A DNA stretch of 64,000 nucleotides from assembly GCF_000770795.1 (NCBI RefSeq), contig NZ_JRKJ01000001.1:1-64000 (forward strand). Direction: 5' to 3'. A program made the position numbers and the translations under genes. Of the stretch, positions 49,641 through 60,249 are shown piece by piece (position 1 is the first letter of the stretch; every line of letters starts with the position of its first letter). The notes below the pieces were generated by a model. The model made no database searches and was not told where the DNA came from. It saw nothing but the letters and a program-made list of their open reading frames with translations. This DNA comes from Lysobacter dokdonensis DS-58. Its GTDB lineage: Bacteria; Pseudomonadota; Gammaproteobacteria; Xanthomonadales; Xanthomonadaceae.

Positions 49641-52600
49641 ATGATCGTCCTCGAGGGCCTGCCGGCCCTTTCGCCGTTCCGACGCGAACGGCTCGAAGCG
49701 CGCCTCCGGGCGCTGGCCCCCGCGCTGCGCATCGCCGGCGCCTGGTTCACGTACTGGGTGGAACCGGCGAACGGCGACGCCCGCGTCGACCGCGACGCAC
49801 TCCATCGCATCCTCGAAGCCGGGGACACGCAGGCGACGCGCACCGACGGCGCGGTCTCGCGCTACGTGCTCCCGCGCCTGGGCACCATCTCGCCGTGGGC
49901 GAGCAAGGCGACCGAACTGCTGCACGGCGCCAACCTGCCCATCAAGCGCGTCGAACGCGGCCTGCGCCTGGACCTCACCGGTTGGCCGGATGACGCGGCC
50001 ACGCAATCGGCGCTCGCGCGATTGCTGCACGACCCGATGACGCAATCGCTCGTCGACGACCGCAACGCGGGCGCGGCGATGTTCGCCACCCCGGAGCGCG
50101 CACGGCTGGAAGTCGTCCCCGTCTCCACGCTCGACGCCGCCAATGCGCGCCTCGGCCTGGCGCTGGCCTCCGACGAAATCGAATACCTGCGCGATCGCTA
50201 CACCGAACTCGCCCGCGACCCGCACGACGTCGAACTGATGATGTTCGCGCAGGCCAATTCCGAACATTGCCGGCACAAGATCTTCAACGCGTCGTGGACC
50301 ATCGATGGCCGCGACATGCAGATCAACGGGCAGACCGCCTCGTTGTTCAAGATGATCAAGCACACGCATGCGCGCACGCCGGCGCATACGTTGTCGGCCT
50401 ACAGCGACAACGCCGCGGTGATGGCAGGCGCGCCGACCGCGCGCTTCCGCCCCGATCCGCAAACGCACGAATACCGCAGCGAGCCGTCGCAGCCTGGCGC
50501 GTTCTGCATCAAGGTGGAAACCCACAATCATCCGACGGCGATCTCGCCGTTCCCGGGCGCCTCCACCGGCGCGGGCGGCGAAATCCGCGACGAAGGCGCC
50601 ACCGGCCGCGGCGGCCGCCCGAAGGCGGGCCTCGCCGGCTTCTCCGTTTCGCACCTGCGCATTCCGACCTTGCCCCAACCGTGGGAAGCGCCGCGCGCGC
50701 TGAACCCGCGCATGGCGCCCGCGCTCGAGATCATGCTGGACGGCCCGCTCGGCGCCGCGGCGTTCAACAACGAATTCGGCCGCCCGAACCTCAACGGCTA
50801 CTTCCGCACGTTCGAGCTCGGCGAAGGCGACGGCCTGGTCCGCGCGTACGACAAGCCGATCATGCTGGCCGGCGGCCTGGGCGCGATGGACCGTGACATG
50901 GTCGCCAAACGCCCGCTTTCGCCCGGCGATGCGGTGATCGTGCTCGGCGGCCCGGCGATGCTGATCGGCCTGGGCGGCGGCGCCGCGAGTTCGGTGGCCT
51001 CCGGCGAAAGCGCCGAAGACCTCGACTTCGCCTCCGTGCAGCGCGACAACCCCGAGATGGAACGGCGCGCGCAGGAAGTGATCGACCGCTGCGTGGCGTT
51101 GCGCGACGACAACCCGATCCTGTCGGTGCACGACGTGGGTGCGGGCGGTCTGTCGAATGCCATCCCCGAACTCCTGCACGACTCCGGCGTCGGCGGCATC
51201 ATCGACCTGGCCCGCATCCCGACCGACGATCCGTCGCTCTCGCCGATGCAGTTGTGGTGCAACGAATCGCAGGAACGCTACGTGCTGGGCATCGCGCCCG
51301 ACCGCGTCGGCGAATTCGCCGCGCTGTGCCTGCGCGAGCGTTGCCCGTTCGCCGTGGTCGGCCACGCGACGGCCGAGGAACGCTTGATCGTCGCGCACGG
51401 CGCCACGCTCGAGCATCTGCCGGAAGATCGCGCGATCGATCTGCCGATGGACGTGCTGTTCGGCAAGCCGCCCAAGATGCATCGCGACACCACCACGCCG
51501 CCCGCGCCGCGCTGGCCGGAACTGTCGACGAACGCCCTCGACCTCAACGACGCCGGCCTGCGCGTGCTCGCGCATCCGACCGTCGCGTCCAAGTCCTTCC
51601 TCATCACCATTGGCGACCGCACCGTCGGCGGCCTCACCGCGCGCGACCAGATGGTCGGCCCGTGGCAGATGCCGGTGGCCGATTGCGCGATCACGCTCGC
51701 CGACTACGCCGGATTCGGCGGCGAAGCGATGGCCGTCGGCGAACGCACGCCGCTGGCGCTGCTCGATGCCGCGGCCGCCGCGCGCATGGCGGTGGGCGAG
51801 GCGATCACCAACCTGTGCGCCGCGCCGGTGACCGCGCTCGATCGCATCAAGCTCTCCGCCAACTGGATGGCCGCCGCCGGCCACGCGGGCGAAGACGCGA
51901 AGTTGTTCGAAGCGGTGCGCGCGGTCGGCATGGAACTCGCGCCCGAAATCGACCTCGCCATTCCGGTCGGCAAGGATTCGTTGTCGATGCAGGCGCAGTG
52001 GCATGCCGATGGCGTCGCGCAGAAATCCGTCTCGCCGGTGTCGCTGATCGTCTCGGCGTTCGCGCCGGTCGACGACGTGCGCCTGCAACTCACGCCGCTG
52101 CTGGAACGCGAAGCCGACAGCGAGGTGTGGTTGATCGGCCTGGGCGGCGGCAAGCAGCGCCTCGGCGGTTCGATCCTCGCTCAGACGCATCCGGCCGCCG
52201 GCGTCGGTGCGTCGGCCGCGCTGCCCGCGTTCGCAGGCCCGGTGCCGGATCTCGACGATCCGCAGCGCCTGCGTGCGTTCTTCGAATTGATCCGCGACGC
52301 GCGGCAGGCCGGCCTGTTGCAGGCCTACCACGACCGTTCCGACGGCGGCGCGTTCGCGGCGCTGTGCGAAATGGCGTTCGCCTCGCACCTGGGCCTGGAC
52401 ATCTCGCTCGACAACTGGGGCGAGGATCCGTTCCGCACGCTGTTCAACGAAGAACTCGGCGCGCTCGTGCAGATCCGCGGCGAAGACCGCGCGGAATTCG
52501 CAGACCTCGTCGCGCGCCACGGGCTGATCGATTGCGCGCAGCGCATCGCGCGCCCGACGACGGCGCCGACCGTGCGCGTGCTGCGCGAAGGCGCGGTGCT

Positions 52601-53558
52601 CACCGAATGGCGCTGGGATGCCTTGTTCGATGCATGGTGGTCGGTGACGCACGCGATGCAGCGCCTGCGCGACAACCCCGAATGCGCGGACGAAGAACAC
52701 GCAATGGCGCGCCGCTTCGACTCCCCGGGGCTGCAGCCGCGCCTGACCTTCGACGTGGCCGACGATGTCGCCGCGCCGTACGTCAACACCGGCGCACGTC
52801 CGCGCGTGGCGATCCTGCGCGAGCAGGGCGTCAACAGCCAGGTGGAAACCGCGTACGGCTTCGACCGCGCGGGCTTCGCCGCCATCGACGTGCACATGAG
52901 CGATCTCATCGCCGGCCGCGCGTCGCTGGAAGACTTCAGCGGCTTCGTCGCGTGCGGCGGTTTCAGCTACGGCGACGTGCTCGGCGCGGGCCGCGGTTGG
53001 GCCACCTCGGTGCTCGAACGCCCGGAGATGCGCGAGGCGTTCGCGAAGTTCTTCGAGCGCGGCGATACCTTCGCGCTCGGCGTGTGCAACGGCTGCCAGA
53101 TGCTGGCGCAACTCAAGCCGATCATCCCGGGCGCCGAACACTGGCCGCGCTTCCTGCGCAATCGCAGCGAACAATACGAAGCGCGACTGGCGTTGATGGA
53201 AGTGGTCGAGTCGCCGTCGCTGTTCCTGCAGGGCATGGCGGGCTCGCGCATCCCGGTGGCGGTGGCGCATGGCGAAGGCCGGGCCGCGTTCGCCAACGAC
53301 GACGACGCCAAGCGTGCGCTCGTGACGCTGCGTTACGTCGATGCCGAGGGCAAGCCGGCCGTGCTGTATCCGGCCAACCCGAACGGTTCCCCGGACGCCA
53401 TCGCCGGCCTGACCACCACCGACGGCCGCGTCAGCATCCTGATGCCGCATCCGGAGCGCACGCTGCGCACGGCGAATTACAGCTGGGCGCCGCGCAACTG
53501 GGACGACGACGGCCCGTGGCAGCGGATCTTCCGCAACGCGCGCAAATGGTTGGGATGA
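49641..53558 (+). CDS. purL: Phosphoribosylformylglycinamidine synthase, single-chain form
   Basis: A 1305-residue purine biosynthesis enzyme converting FGAR to FGAM with ATP and glutamine. The central synthetase domains show [20 protein letters not shown] and [16 protein letters not shown]; the second half has [20 protein letters not shown]. The C-terminal glutaminase has [17 protein letters not shown] and the nucleophile Cys1149 in [14 protein letters not shown], with a closing MPHPERTLR. All domains are on one polypeptide, as usual in gammaproteobacteria. A perfect hairpin follows the stop. Confidence 0.97.
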   Translation: MIVLEGLPALSPFRRERLEARLRALAPALRIAGAWFTYWVEPANGDARVDRDALHRILEAGDTQATRTDGAVSRYVLPRLGTISPWASKATELLHGANLPIKRVERGLRLDLTGWPDDAATQSALARLLHDPMTQSLVDDRNAGAAMFATPERARLEVVPVSTLDAANARLGLALASDEIEYLRDRYTELARDPHDVELMMFAQANSEHCRHKIFNASWTIDGRDMQINGQTASLFKMIKHTHARTPAHTLSAYSDNAAVMAGAPTARFRPDPQTHEYRSEPSQPGAFCIKVETHNHPTAISPFPGASTGAGGEIRDEGATGRGGRPKAGLAGFSVSHLRIPTLPQPWEAPRALNPRMAPALEIMLDGPLGAAAFNNEFGRPNLNGYFRTFELGEGDGLVRAYDKPIMLAGGLGAMDRDMVAKRPLSPGDAVIVLGGPAMLIGLGGGAASSVASGESAEDLDFASVQRDNPEMERRAQEVIDRCVALRDDNPILSVHDVGAGGLSNAIPELLHDSGVGGIIDLARIPTDDPSLSPMQLWCNESQERYVLGIAPDRVGEFAALCLRERCPFAVVGHATAEERLIVAHGATLEHLPEDRAIDLPMDVLFGKPPKMHRDTTTPPAPRWPELSTNALDLNDAGLRVLAHPTVASKSFLITIGDRTVGGLTARDQMVGPWQMPVADCAITLADYAGFGGEAMAVGERTPLALLDAAAAARMAVGEAITNLCAAPVTALDRIKLSANWMAAAGHAGEDAKLFEAVRAVGMELAPEIDLAIPVGKDSLSMQAQWHADGVAQKSVSPVSLIVSAFAPVDDVRLQLTPLLEREADSEVWLIGLGGGKQRLGGSILAQTHPAAGVGASAALPAFAGPVPDLDDPQRLRAFFELIRDARQAGLLQAYHDRSDGGAFAALCEMAFASHLGLDISLDNWGEDPFRTLFNEELGALVQIRGEDRAEFADLVARHGLIDCAQRIARPTTAPTVRVLREGAVLTEWRWDALFDAWWSVTHAMQRLRDNPECADEEHAMARRFDSPGLQPRLTFDVADDVAAPYVNTGARPRVAILREQGVNSQVETAYGFDRAGFAAIDVHMSDLIAGRASLEDFSGFVACGGFSYGDVLGAGRGWATSVLERPEMREAFAKFFERGDTFALGVCNGCQMLAQLKPIIPGAEHWPRFLRNRSEQYEARLALMEVVESPSLFLQGMAGSRIPVAVAHGEGRAAFANDDDAKRALVTLRYVDAEGKPAVLYPANPNGSPDAIAGLTTTDGRVSILMPHPERTLRTANYSWAPRNWDDDGPWQRIFRNARKWLG

Positions 53559-53564
53559 AACGGA

Positions 53565-53588
53565 AAGGGCCCGCGCAAGCGGGCCCTT
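53565..53588. terminator. Perfect 10-bp stem with GCAA loop between convergent genes
   Basis: AAGGGCCCGC (53565-53574) and GCGGGCCCTT (53579-53588) form a perfect stem around the stable tetraloop GCAA, 6 bases after the purL stop and 19 before the HYR gene stop. The T-tracts are short on both strands, so it probably works for both directions but with moderate strength. Confidence 0.7.
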
Positions 53589-53607
53589 CCACGTTCCGTC
53601 GTCGCCG

Positions 53608-56600
53608 TCACTTCTTGAAGATGAAGTGTGCGGTCTGCGTGGTGCCGTCGGCGAACTTCAACTGCAACTGCCGGCACGTACCCGCCCACGCCTTGTCGGT
53701 CTTCCAGACGTAGTTGTACTGGCCGTCCGCGGAGTACGACAGACTGCTGTTGCCCGCGGTGACGGTCTCTTCGACCACGTCCTGCACCGTGTTGGCCTGG
53801 CACGCCATCCACGCGACCTTCGGCCACCCGGCGGCGAAGATCTGCAGCCCTTGGTTGCCGCCGAGGGAGAACTTCACCGGAATTGCCTGGCCTGCGTTGA
53901 CCGAGTTGACGATCGGCAGGTTGTCGATCGGGCGGAAGAAGCCGTTGAACGCATAACGGACGTTGACCTTGAAGGTGCTCGTGCGCGTGTTGCCGGCCTC
54001 GTCGGTCGCCGTGCAGGTCACGGTGGTCGCGCCGACGGCGAAGGTCGAACCCGACGCGAGGACGCAGGTCGTGGCGAGGTTGCCATCGACCAGGTCGGTC
54101 GCCGTCGGGTTCGTGTAGGTCACCGCCGCCTGCGAGTTCGATTGCGCGGTTGCATCGACATCGGCGTGCGCCGCGATCGTCGGTGCGGTCGTGTCGACCA
54201 CGCGGACCTTGAACGATCCGTTTGCCGAGTTGCCCGCATCGTCGGTCGCACTGCACGCCACCGTGGTGTAGCCCAGCGGGAAGGTGCTACCCGACAGCGG
54301 GAGGCACGTGGCCGTGACGCTCGTGTCGACGATGTCGTCGGCGGTGGCGACATAGGTTGCGGCGGCGCCGGCGGCGGACGTCGCTTCTCGCGTGAAGTCG
54401 GCGGGCAGGTGCAGCGTCGGCGCGGTCGTGTCGCGCACGGTCACGGTGAACGAGCCGCCGCTGCTGTTGCCGGCATCGTCGGTCGCGGTGCAGGAAACGG
54501 TGGTGATGCCCAAGCCGAAGGTCGTGTTCGACGCGGGCGTGCAGACGATGGCGACGTTCGCATCGACGAGGTCCGTCGCGGTCGGCGTGAAGTGCACGGT
54601 GGCGCCGGCGGGCGAGGTCGCCTCTTCGATGATGTTCGCCGGCACCGTCAGTTGCGGCGGCGTCGTGTCGACGACCGTCACCTTGAAGGTCGCGCTGCCC
54701 GTGTTGCCCGCGCCGTCGATTGCTGTGCACGCCACCGTCGCGGCGCCGAGGGCGAACGTCGTGCCAGACAGGGGCATGCACGTGGTCGGCACGTTGCCGC
54801 TGACGATGTCGCTGGCACTCGTCGCGAACGTCACGACCGCGCCTGCGGCCGACGTCGCTTCGCTTGTGATGTCGGCGGGGACGACGAGCGCCGGCGGCGT
54901 CGTGTCGACGACCGTGGCGACGAAGCTGCCGTTGCCGGCGTTGCCCGCATCATCGGTCGCGCTGCACGACACCGTGGTCGGGCCGAGCGCCAGCGTGGTG
55001 CCGGAGGCCGGCGTGCACGTCACCGGCACGTCGCCGCTGACCAGGTCGTTCGCGGTGGCGGTGAAGCCGACCGCCGCGCCCGCGGGCGAGGTCGCTTCGA
55101 CATCGAAGTCCGCAGGCAACGTGAGCGCTGGCGGCGTCGTATCCCGCACGTGCACGTCGAAGCTGCCGCTGGCGGTGTTGGACGCGCCGTCCGTGGCGCT
55201 GCAGTGGACGGTGGCGTGGCCGAGCGCGAACTGCGCGCCGGATGACGGCGTGCACGTGACAGGCACGTTGCCGCTGACGATGTCGTTCGCGGTCGCCGTG
55301 AACGACACGATGGCGCCCGCGGCGGAGGTCGCTTCCTCGACCAGGTCGTCGGGGAGCGAGAGCGCCGGCGGCGTCGTGTCCTGCACGATGATGTCGAAGC
55401 CGGCAGTGCCGGTGTTGCCGGCGGTGTCCGTGGCAGCGCACTGGAGGTGGTTGGTGCCGAGTGCGAAGACGTCGCCCGAGGCGACGAGGTTGCCGCCGAT
55501 CTTGCACACGGGCGTCAGCGCACCATCCACGACATCGTTCGCCGATACCACGAACGTCGCATTCGCACCCGCAGGCGAGGTCGCTTCCTTCGTGATCGTC
55601 GCCGGCACGGCGACGGTCGGCGGCGTGGAGTCGGCGACGCTGAAGGTGAACGTCTTGTCGCTCGCGGCGTTGTGGTGCGCATCGGCGGCCGAGCATGTCA
55701 CCAGCGTGTCGCCGAGCGGGAACACGCTGCCCGAGGGCGGCGTGCACGCGGCGGCGCCATTTCCGTCGACGAGGTCGGACGTCGTCGCGACGAACGTGCC
55801 GATCGCGCCGGACGGGCCGGTGGCTTCGACCATCGTGTCGCCGGGCACCGAGAGTGTCGGCGGTGTCGTGTCGACCACGGAAATCTTGAAGCTGGCGTTC
55901 GACGCATTGCCCGCGGTGTCGACGGCGCTGCACGCGACCGTCGTGCTCGCATCCAATGCGAACACGTTGCCCGACGGCGGCGTGCAGGCGATCGGTACGG
56001 GCAGGGCGTCTTCCACCGCGTCCTGTTTCGTCGCGATGTAGAACACTTGCGCACCGACCGGCGATGTCGCCTCCTCGAGCTTGTCGACTGGCACCACGAG
56101 CACGGGCGCGGTCCTGTCGTTGATGAACAGGCCGCACGCGGCCGACGCCGAAACGCCGCTGCCGTCGGTCACCGTCGCGGTCACCGTCATGCCGCCGAGC
56201 TGGTTGTATCCGAGCTGCGGCGCGGTGAAGGTGATCGACGCGGTCGTCAGCGCGCCGATGCCGAGGTTCGGCAAACCGACGTTCTGCGACCAGGCATACG
56301 CGGCGATTGCGCCGTCGGGATCGTGCGATGCGCTTGCATCGAACGTGACCGACTGGCCCTCATCGACCACGCGCACGCCGCCGGCCGGGCAGGCCAGAGC
56401 GGCGATCGGCGGATCGTTGGTCCATGTGATGTTCACCGTGCGATCGGCGATGGCCGACAACGTGCCGTCGGACACCGTGAGCCGGAAGCCGAGCGTGCGC
56501 GTGGTCGGCACGTTCGGCGCGATGAAGGTCTTGATCGACCCGTTTGCGCTCGCGTTGGTCAGCGCGACGATCGGCGTGCCGGAGATCTGCGTCCACGTGT

Positions 56601-57123
56601 AGGTCAGCGACTGGCCGGGATCCGGGTCGAACGACGCCGAACCGTCCAGCGTAACCAGCTGGCCTTCGGTGGGGTTGAGCGGCGAGATGAAAGCCGACGC
56701 CGTCGGCGGCGAGTTGGTGAGGACGTCGGTGACGTTGACGACGGTCTCGAGCGAATTCGTGCCGCCACACGTGACCGTCAGTCGGAACCGCAGCGAGGCG
56801 CCGCCGACGCCCACGTTCGGCGAGGCGAACGTGGGCTTGGCCGTATTCGGATTGTTGAGCGTGACCGACAGCCCCGCCGGCGTGCTCCCCAGGTATTGCC
56901 AGGACAGCACGACGTCGTCGTTCTTCGGCGTCGATCCGCTGCCGTCGAGCGTGACGATGGTCGCCGCGCTCCCGGTGCGCTCGGGCACCGTCTGGGTTCC
57001 CGGGTCGATGCGCGCGTTGGGGTTGCCGTTGCAGGCGGCCCATGTGGGTGCGGCGACGAGCGAGGCGAGGATGGCGAAGCCGAACAGGCCCCAGCCCCGG
57101 CCCGTGGCGAGGTGCGTGCGCAT
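53608..57123 (-). CDS. Secreted HYR-repeat protein with PKD-like N-terminus and PxKF-type C-terminus
   Basis: A 1171-residue protein. A signal peptide (basic start, hydrophobic WGLFGFAILASLVAAPTWA, cleavage after AWA-type sequence) precedes three immunoglobulin/PKD-like domains (about 30-340), for example GSASFDPDPGQSLTYTWTQI. Nine HYR repeats of about 79 residues follow, each starting DTTPP-like, containing EATSPAGA-like and ending ATDDAGN..-like segments, with a cysteine pair per repeat. The C-terminus, FNGFFRPIDNLPIVN with AGQAIPVKFSLGGNQGL, matches a PxKF-type domain. The start at 57123 is favoured by an AGGGGAAA ribosome site (57128-57135). It probably acts outside the cell in adhesion or matrix binding. 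No membrane anchor is seen. Confidence 0.85.
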   Translation of the reverse strand: MRTHLATGRGWGLFGFAILASLVAAPTWAACNGNPNARIDPGTQTVPERTGSAATIVTLDGSGSTPKNDDVVLSWQYLGSTPAGLSVTLNNPNTAKPTFASPNVGVGGASLRFRLTVTCGGTNSLETVVNVTDVLTNSPPTASAFISPLNPTEGQLVTLDGSASFDPDPGQSLTYTWTQISGTPIVALTNASANGSIKTFIAPNVPTTRTLGFRLTVSDGTLSAIADRTVNITWTNDPPIAALACPAGGVRVVDEGQSVTFDASASHDPDGAIAAYAWSQNVGLPNLGIGALTTASITFTAPQLGYNQLGGMTVTATVTDGSGVSASAACGLFINDRTAPVLVVPVDKLEEATSPVGAQVFYIATKQDAVEDALPVPIACTPPSGNVFALDASTTVACSAVDTAGNASNASFKISVVDTTPPTLSVPGDTMVEATGPSGAIGTFVATTSDLVDGNGAAACTPPSGSVFPLGDTLVTCSAADAHHNAASDKTFTFSVADSTPPTVAVPATITKEATSPAGANATFVVSANDVVDGALTPVCKIGGNLVASGDVFALGTNHLQCAATDTAGNTGTAGFDIIVQDTTPPALSLPDDLVEEATSAAGAIVSFTATANDIVSGNVPVTCTPSSGAQFALGHATVHCSATDGASNTASGSFDVHVRDTTPPALTLPADFDVEATSPAGAAVGFTATANDLVSGDVPVTCTPASGTTLALGPTTVSCSATDDAGNAGNGSFVATVVDTTPPALVVPADITSEATSAAGAVVTFATSASDIVSGNVPTTCMPLSGTTFALGAATVACTAIDGAGNTGSATFKVTVVDTTPPQLTVPANIIEEATSPAGATVHFTPTATDLVDANVAIVCTPASNTTFGLGITTVSCTATDDAGNSSGGSFTVTVRDTTAPTLHLPADFTREATSAAGAAATYVATADDIVDTSVTATCLPLSGSTFPLGYTTVACSATDDAGNSANGSFKVRVVDTTAPTIAAHADVDATAQSNSQAAVTYTNPTATDLVDGNLATTCVLASGSTFAVGATTVTCTATDEAGNTRTSTFKVNVRYAFNGFFRPIDNLPIVNSVNAGQAIPVKFSLGGNQGLQIFAAGWPKVAWMACQANTVQDVVEETVTAGNSSLSYSADGQYNYVWKTDKAWAGTCRQLQLKFADGTTQTAHFIFKK
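53958..56118 (-). repeat. Nine coding HYR repeats of about 237-240 bp
   Basis: Nine in-frame repeats make up two thirds of the gene. Boundaries are marked by D[TRS]T[AP]P at each start. Copies four to eight are nearly uniform in length (79 residues) and alternate EATSPAGA and EATSAAGA, suggesting expansion by unequal crossing-over. Copy nine is the most diverged and lacks the EATS segment. Confidence 0.85.
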
Positions 57124-57296
57124 CGGATTTCCCCTGCAGGTCCCTGTGTTCAGCGCCAACGGCGCACATTCGGACAACCGGCCAGATCGCTCCGCGCAGC
57201 TAGCGGAAAAGGCCGTCGAATCGGCCGCCACGGACCCTCTGCTACAGTCGCGACCCGGGTCATGGAAGGGCCCGACCGTCAGCGGACCGAGGACGC

Positions 57297-59027
57297 ATGA
57301 ACGCCATCGTCGACACCACGCAAGCCGATACGGGCGGTCTCGAGGCCGGTGCGGACGACCGCATCGTCGCCGCCCTGGTCGAGCGCGGCCGCCTCAAGGA
57401 TGCCGACCTCGCCCGCGCCCGACGCCTGCAGGAAGAAACCGGCGGCAGCCTGCTCGGATTGCTCGCGCGCCTGGGGCTGGTGTCGGAACGCGACCATGCA
57501 GAAACTGCCTCGGCCGTGCTCGGCCTTCCGATGGTCAGCGTCAAGGACGCCCCGGAGCTGCCGCCCGAGACCGTGGCGCTTTCGCCGAAATTCATGAAGC
57601 AGTTCCACGTCGTGGCCGTCGCCGAAGAGGGCAACGTCGTCGACGTGCTGATCGCCGACCCGCAGGACATCTACGCGCTCGACGCCGTGCGCCTGGCCAC
57701 CGGCCGCGAGGTGCGCCCGAGCATCGCGTTGCGTTCGGAGATCGACGACCTCATCGAACGCTGGCACGGCCAGGGCCGCAGCGCGATGGGCGCGATCATC
57801 GAAACCGCCGAGGGCGAAACCGGCGACGTCGACGATGTCGAGCATCTGCGCGACCTCGCGTCCGAAGCACCGGTCATCCGCCTGGTGAACCTGATCATCC
57901 AGCGCGCCGTCGAACTGCGCGCGTCGGACATCCACATCGAGCCGTTCGAGAACCGCCTGAAGGTGCGCTACCGCGTCGACGGCGTGCTCGAGGAATCCGA
58001 AAGCCCGCCGGCCAACCTCACCGCCGCGATCATCAGCCGCATCAAGATCATGGCGAAGCTCAACATCGCCGAACGCCGCCTGCCGCAGGACGGCCGCATC
58101 ATGCTGCGCGTGCAGGGCAAGGAACTCGACCTGCGCGTGAGCACCATGCCCACCTCGCATGGCGAGAGCGTGGTGATGCGCCTGCTCGACCGCGAAACGG
58201 TCGTGTTCGATTTCGAACGCCTGGGCTTCACCGACGAGTTCCTGCCGCAGTTCCAGCACGTGCTCGAACAACCGCACGGCATCCTGCTGGTGACCGGCCC
58301 GACGGGTTCGGGCAAGACGACCACGCTCTACACGGCGCTGAGCAAGCTCAACACCAGCGACGTCAAGATCATCACGGTCGAGGACCCGGTCGAATACCAG
58401 ATCGAAGGCATCAACCAGATCCAGGCCAAGCCGCAGATCGGGCTCGACTTCGCGCACGCGCTGCGGTCGATCGTCCGGCAGGACCCGGACATCATCATGA
58501 TCGGCGAAATGCGCGACCTGGAAACCGCGCGCATCGCGATCCAGTCCGCGCTCACCGGCCACCTTGTGTTGTCGACGCTGCATACCAACAACGCCGCCGG
58601 CGGCATCACGCGCCTGCTGGACATGGGCGTGGAGGATTACCTGCTGACCTCGACGGTCAACGGCATCCTCGCCCAACGCCTCGTGCGCCGGCTCCACAAG
58701 GAGACCGCGGAGCGGTATCGCGCCTCCCCGGAACAGATCGAAAAGTTCGGCCTGCGCAAATACCAGCCGGAGGGCGACATCCATCTCTATCGTCCGCAAG
58801 GCTCGGAGGTTTCGCCCACGGGGTATCTGGGGCGCACGACGATCATGGAATTCCTCGTGATGAACGACGACCTGCGTCGCGCGGTCATGCGCCACGCCGG
58901 CATGGGCGAGCTCGAACAGCTCGCGCGCCAGTCGGGCATGCGCACCATGTACGAGGACGGCATCGTCAAGGCGCTCGCGGGCACCACCACCATCGAAGAA
59001 GTCCTGCGCGTCACCGAAGACGCATAA
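57297..59027 (+). CDS. gspE: Type II secretion ATPase GspE (XpsE type)
   Basis: A 576-residue cytoplasmic ATPase that drives pseudopilus assembly. The N-terminal domain (about 20-160) binds GspL; the ATPase has Walker A GPTGSGKTTT (334-343), Asp box VEDPVEYQIEGINQ, Walker B DPDIIMIGEMRDLETA and His box TGHLVLSTLHTNNAA. The protein contains no cysteine at all, so the four-cysteine zinc motif of most GspE proteins is missing; ILAQRLVRRLHKET stands where the first CxxC usually comes. To my recollection this matches XpsE of Xanthomonas. First gene of an E-F-G-H-I-J-K-L operon; a TACAGT about 54 bases ahead is a weak -10 candidate. Confidence 0.95.
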   Translation: MNAIVDTTQADTGGLEAGADDRIVAALVERGRLKDADLARARRLQEETGGSLLGLLARLGLVSERDHAETASAVLGLPMVSVKDAPELPPETVALSPKFMKQFHVVAVAEEGNVVDVLIADPQDIYALDAVRLATGREVRPSIALRSEIDDLIERWHGQGRSAMGAIIETAEGETGDVDDVEHLRDLASEAPVIRLVNLIIQRAVELRASDIHIEPFENRLKVRYRVDGVLEESESPPANLTAAIISRIKIMAKLNIAERRLPQDGRIMLRVQGKELDLRVSTMPTSHGESVVMRLLDRETVVFDFERLGFTDEFLPQFQHVLEQPHGILLVTGPTGSGKTTTLYTALSKLNTSDVKIITVEDPVEYQIEGINQIQAKPQIGLDFAHALRSIVRQDPDIIMIGEMRDLETARIAIQSALTGHLVLSTLHTNNAAGGITRLLDMGVEDYLLTSTVNGILAQRLVRRLHKETAERYRASPEQIEKFGLRKYQPEGDIHLYRPQGSEVSPTGYLGRTTIMEFLVMNDDLRRAVMRHAGMGELEQLARQSGMRTMYEDGIVKALAGTTTIEEVLRVTEDA

Positions 59028-59031
59028 GCCC

Positions 59032-60249
59032 ATGCCCCTCTTTCGCTACAAGGCGCTCAACGCACGCGGCGAACTGCTCGACGGCCAGATGGAGGCCGGC
59101 ACGGCAGGCGAGGTCGCGTTGCGCCTGCAGGAGCAGGGGCACCTGCCGGTCGAGACGAAGCTCGCCTCCGAAGGCGGCGGGGAATCGGCCTGGCGCGCGT
59201 TGTTCAAGCCCAAACCGTTCGCGGGCGAGCGGCTGGTGCAGTTCACGCAGCAACTGGCGACGCTGCTCGGCGCGGGCCAACCGCTGGATCGCGCGCTGAC
59301 CATCCTGCTCGAGCTGCCGGAAGACGAAGCGGCCAAGCGCACCATCGCCGACATCCGCGATTCGGTGCGTGGCGGCAGCGCGTTGTCGACCGCATTGGAA
59401 CGGCAGCACGGCACGTTCTCGCGCCTCTACGTGAACATGGTGCGCGCCGGCGAAGCGGGCGGCACGCTGCACGAAACGCTGCAGCGCCTGGGCGACTACC
59501 TCGAACGCTCGCGCGCGCTGCGCGGCCGCGTCGTCAACGCATTGATCTATCCGGCGATCCTGCTGCTCGTCGTGGGCGGCGCGTTGCTGTTCCTGCTCGG
59601 CTACGTCGTGCCGCAGTTCTCGGCGATGTACGCCAGCCTCGATGCCGAACTGCCGTGGTTTTCCAAGCTCGTGCTCGGCCTGGGCCTGTTCGTGCGCGAC
59701 TGGTGGATCGTCATCGTCGTGCTGCCCGCGCTCGCACTGTGGTGGTTCGACCGCAAGCGTCGCGATCCCGCGTTCCGCGCGCGCTTCGACGAATGGCTGC
59801 TGGGCAAGAAGATCGTCGGCCCGCTCATCGCACGGCTGGAAACCGCCCGGCTGGCACGCACCCTGGGCACGTTGCTGCGCAACGGCGTCCCCTTGCTGAC
59901 CGCATTGGGAATCGCGCGCAACGTGATGGGGAACCTCATGCTCCAGGCCGATGTCGAATCGGCCGCCAACGACGTGAAGAGCGGCGTGGGCCTGTCGACG
60001 GCGCTCGGCAAGGGCAAGCGGTTTCCCCGCCTGGCATTGCAGATGATCCAGGTGGGCGAGGAATCCGGCGCGCTCGACACCATGCTGCTGAAGACCGCCG
60101 ACACCTTCGAAGCCGAAACCGGACAGGCGCTGGACCGCATGCTCGCCGCGCTGGTCCCGGTCATCACGCTCGTGCTCACCGCCGTCGTCGGCGTGGTGAT
60201 CATGGCCGTGCTGATGCCCATCTACGACCTTACCAACGCCATCGGATGA
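59032..60249 (+). CDS. gspF: Type II secretion inner-membrane platform protein GspF
   Basis: A 405-residue protein with two copies of the T2SSF domain and three membrane helices. The first copy has LVQFTQQLATLLGAGQPLDR (about 65-84), the second TARLARTLGTLLRNGVPLLT (about 274-293), and the end has MLAALVPVITLVLTAVVGVV. It begins 4 bases after gspE and its stop overlaps the gspG ATG. Confidence 0.95.
   Translation: MPLFRYKALNARGELLDGQMEAGTAGEVALRLQEQGHLPVETKLASEGGGESAWRALFKPKPFAGERLVQFTQQLATLLGAGQPLDRALTILLELPEDEAAKRTIADIRDSVRGGSALSTALERQHGTFSRLYVNMVRAGEAGGTLHETLQRLGDYLERSRALRGRVVNALIYPAILLLVVGGALLFLLGYVVPQFSAMYASLDAELPWFSKLVLGLGLFVRDWWIVIVVLPALALWWFDRKRRDPAFRARFDEWLLGKKIVGPLIARLETARLARTLGTLLRNGVPLLTALGIARNVMGNLMLQADVESAANDVKSGVGLSTALGKGKRFPRLALQMIQVGEESGALDTMLLKTADTFEAETGQALDRMLAALVPVITLVLTAVVGVVIMAVLMPIYDLTNAIG

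Noticed and set aside
49482-53450. A 1322-codon open frame on the strand opposite purL
   Set aside because: It mirrors purL codon by codon, is rich in Arg/Ala/His/Asp and has no recognisable domain. GC-rich codon bias removes stops from the opposite strand; the same applies to long antisense frames over metB (2433-4529), the O-antigen transferase (7257-10061), both metalloproteases and proS.
53626-57300. Long plus-strand frames across the HYR gene
   Set aside because: They show regular repeats only because the true gene is repetitive. The minus frame gives a signal peptide, HYR repeats and a PxKF-type end; the plus frames give no known domain.
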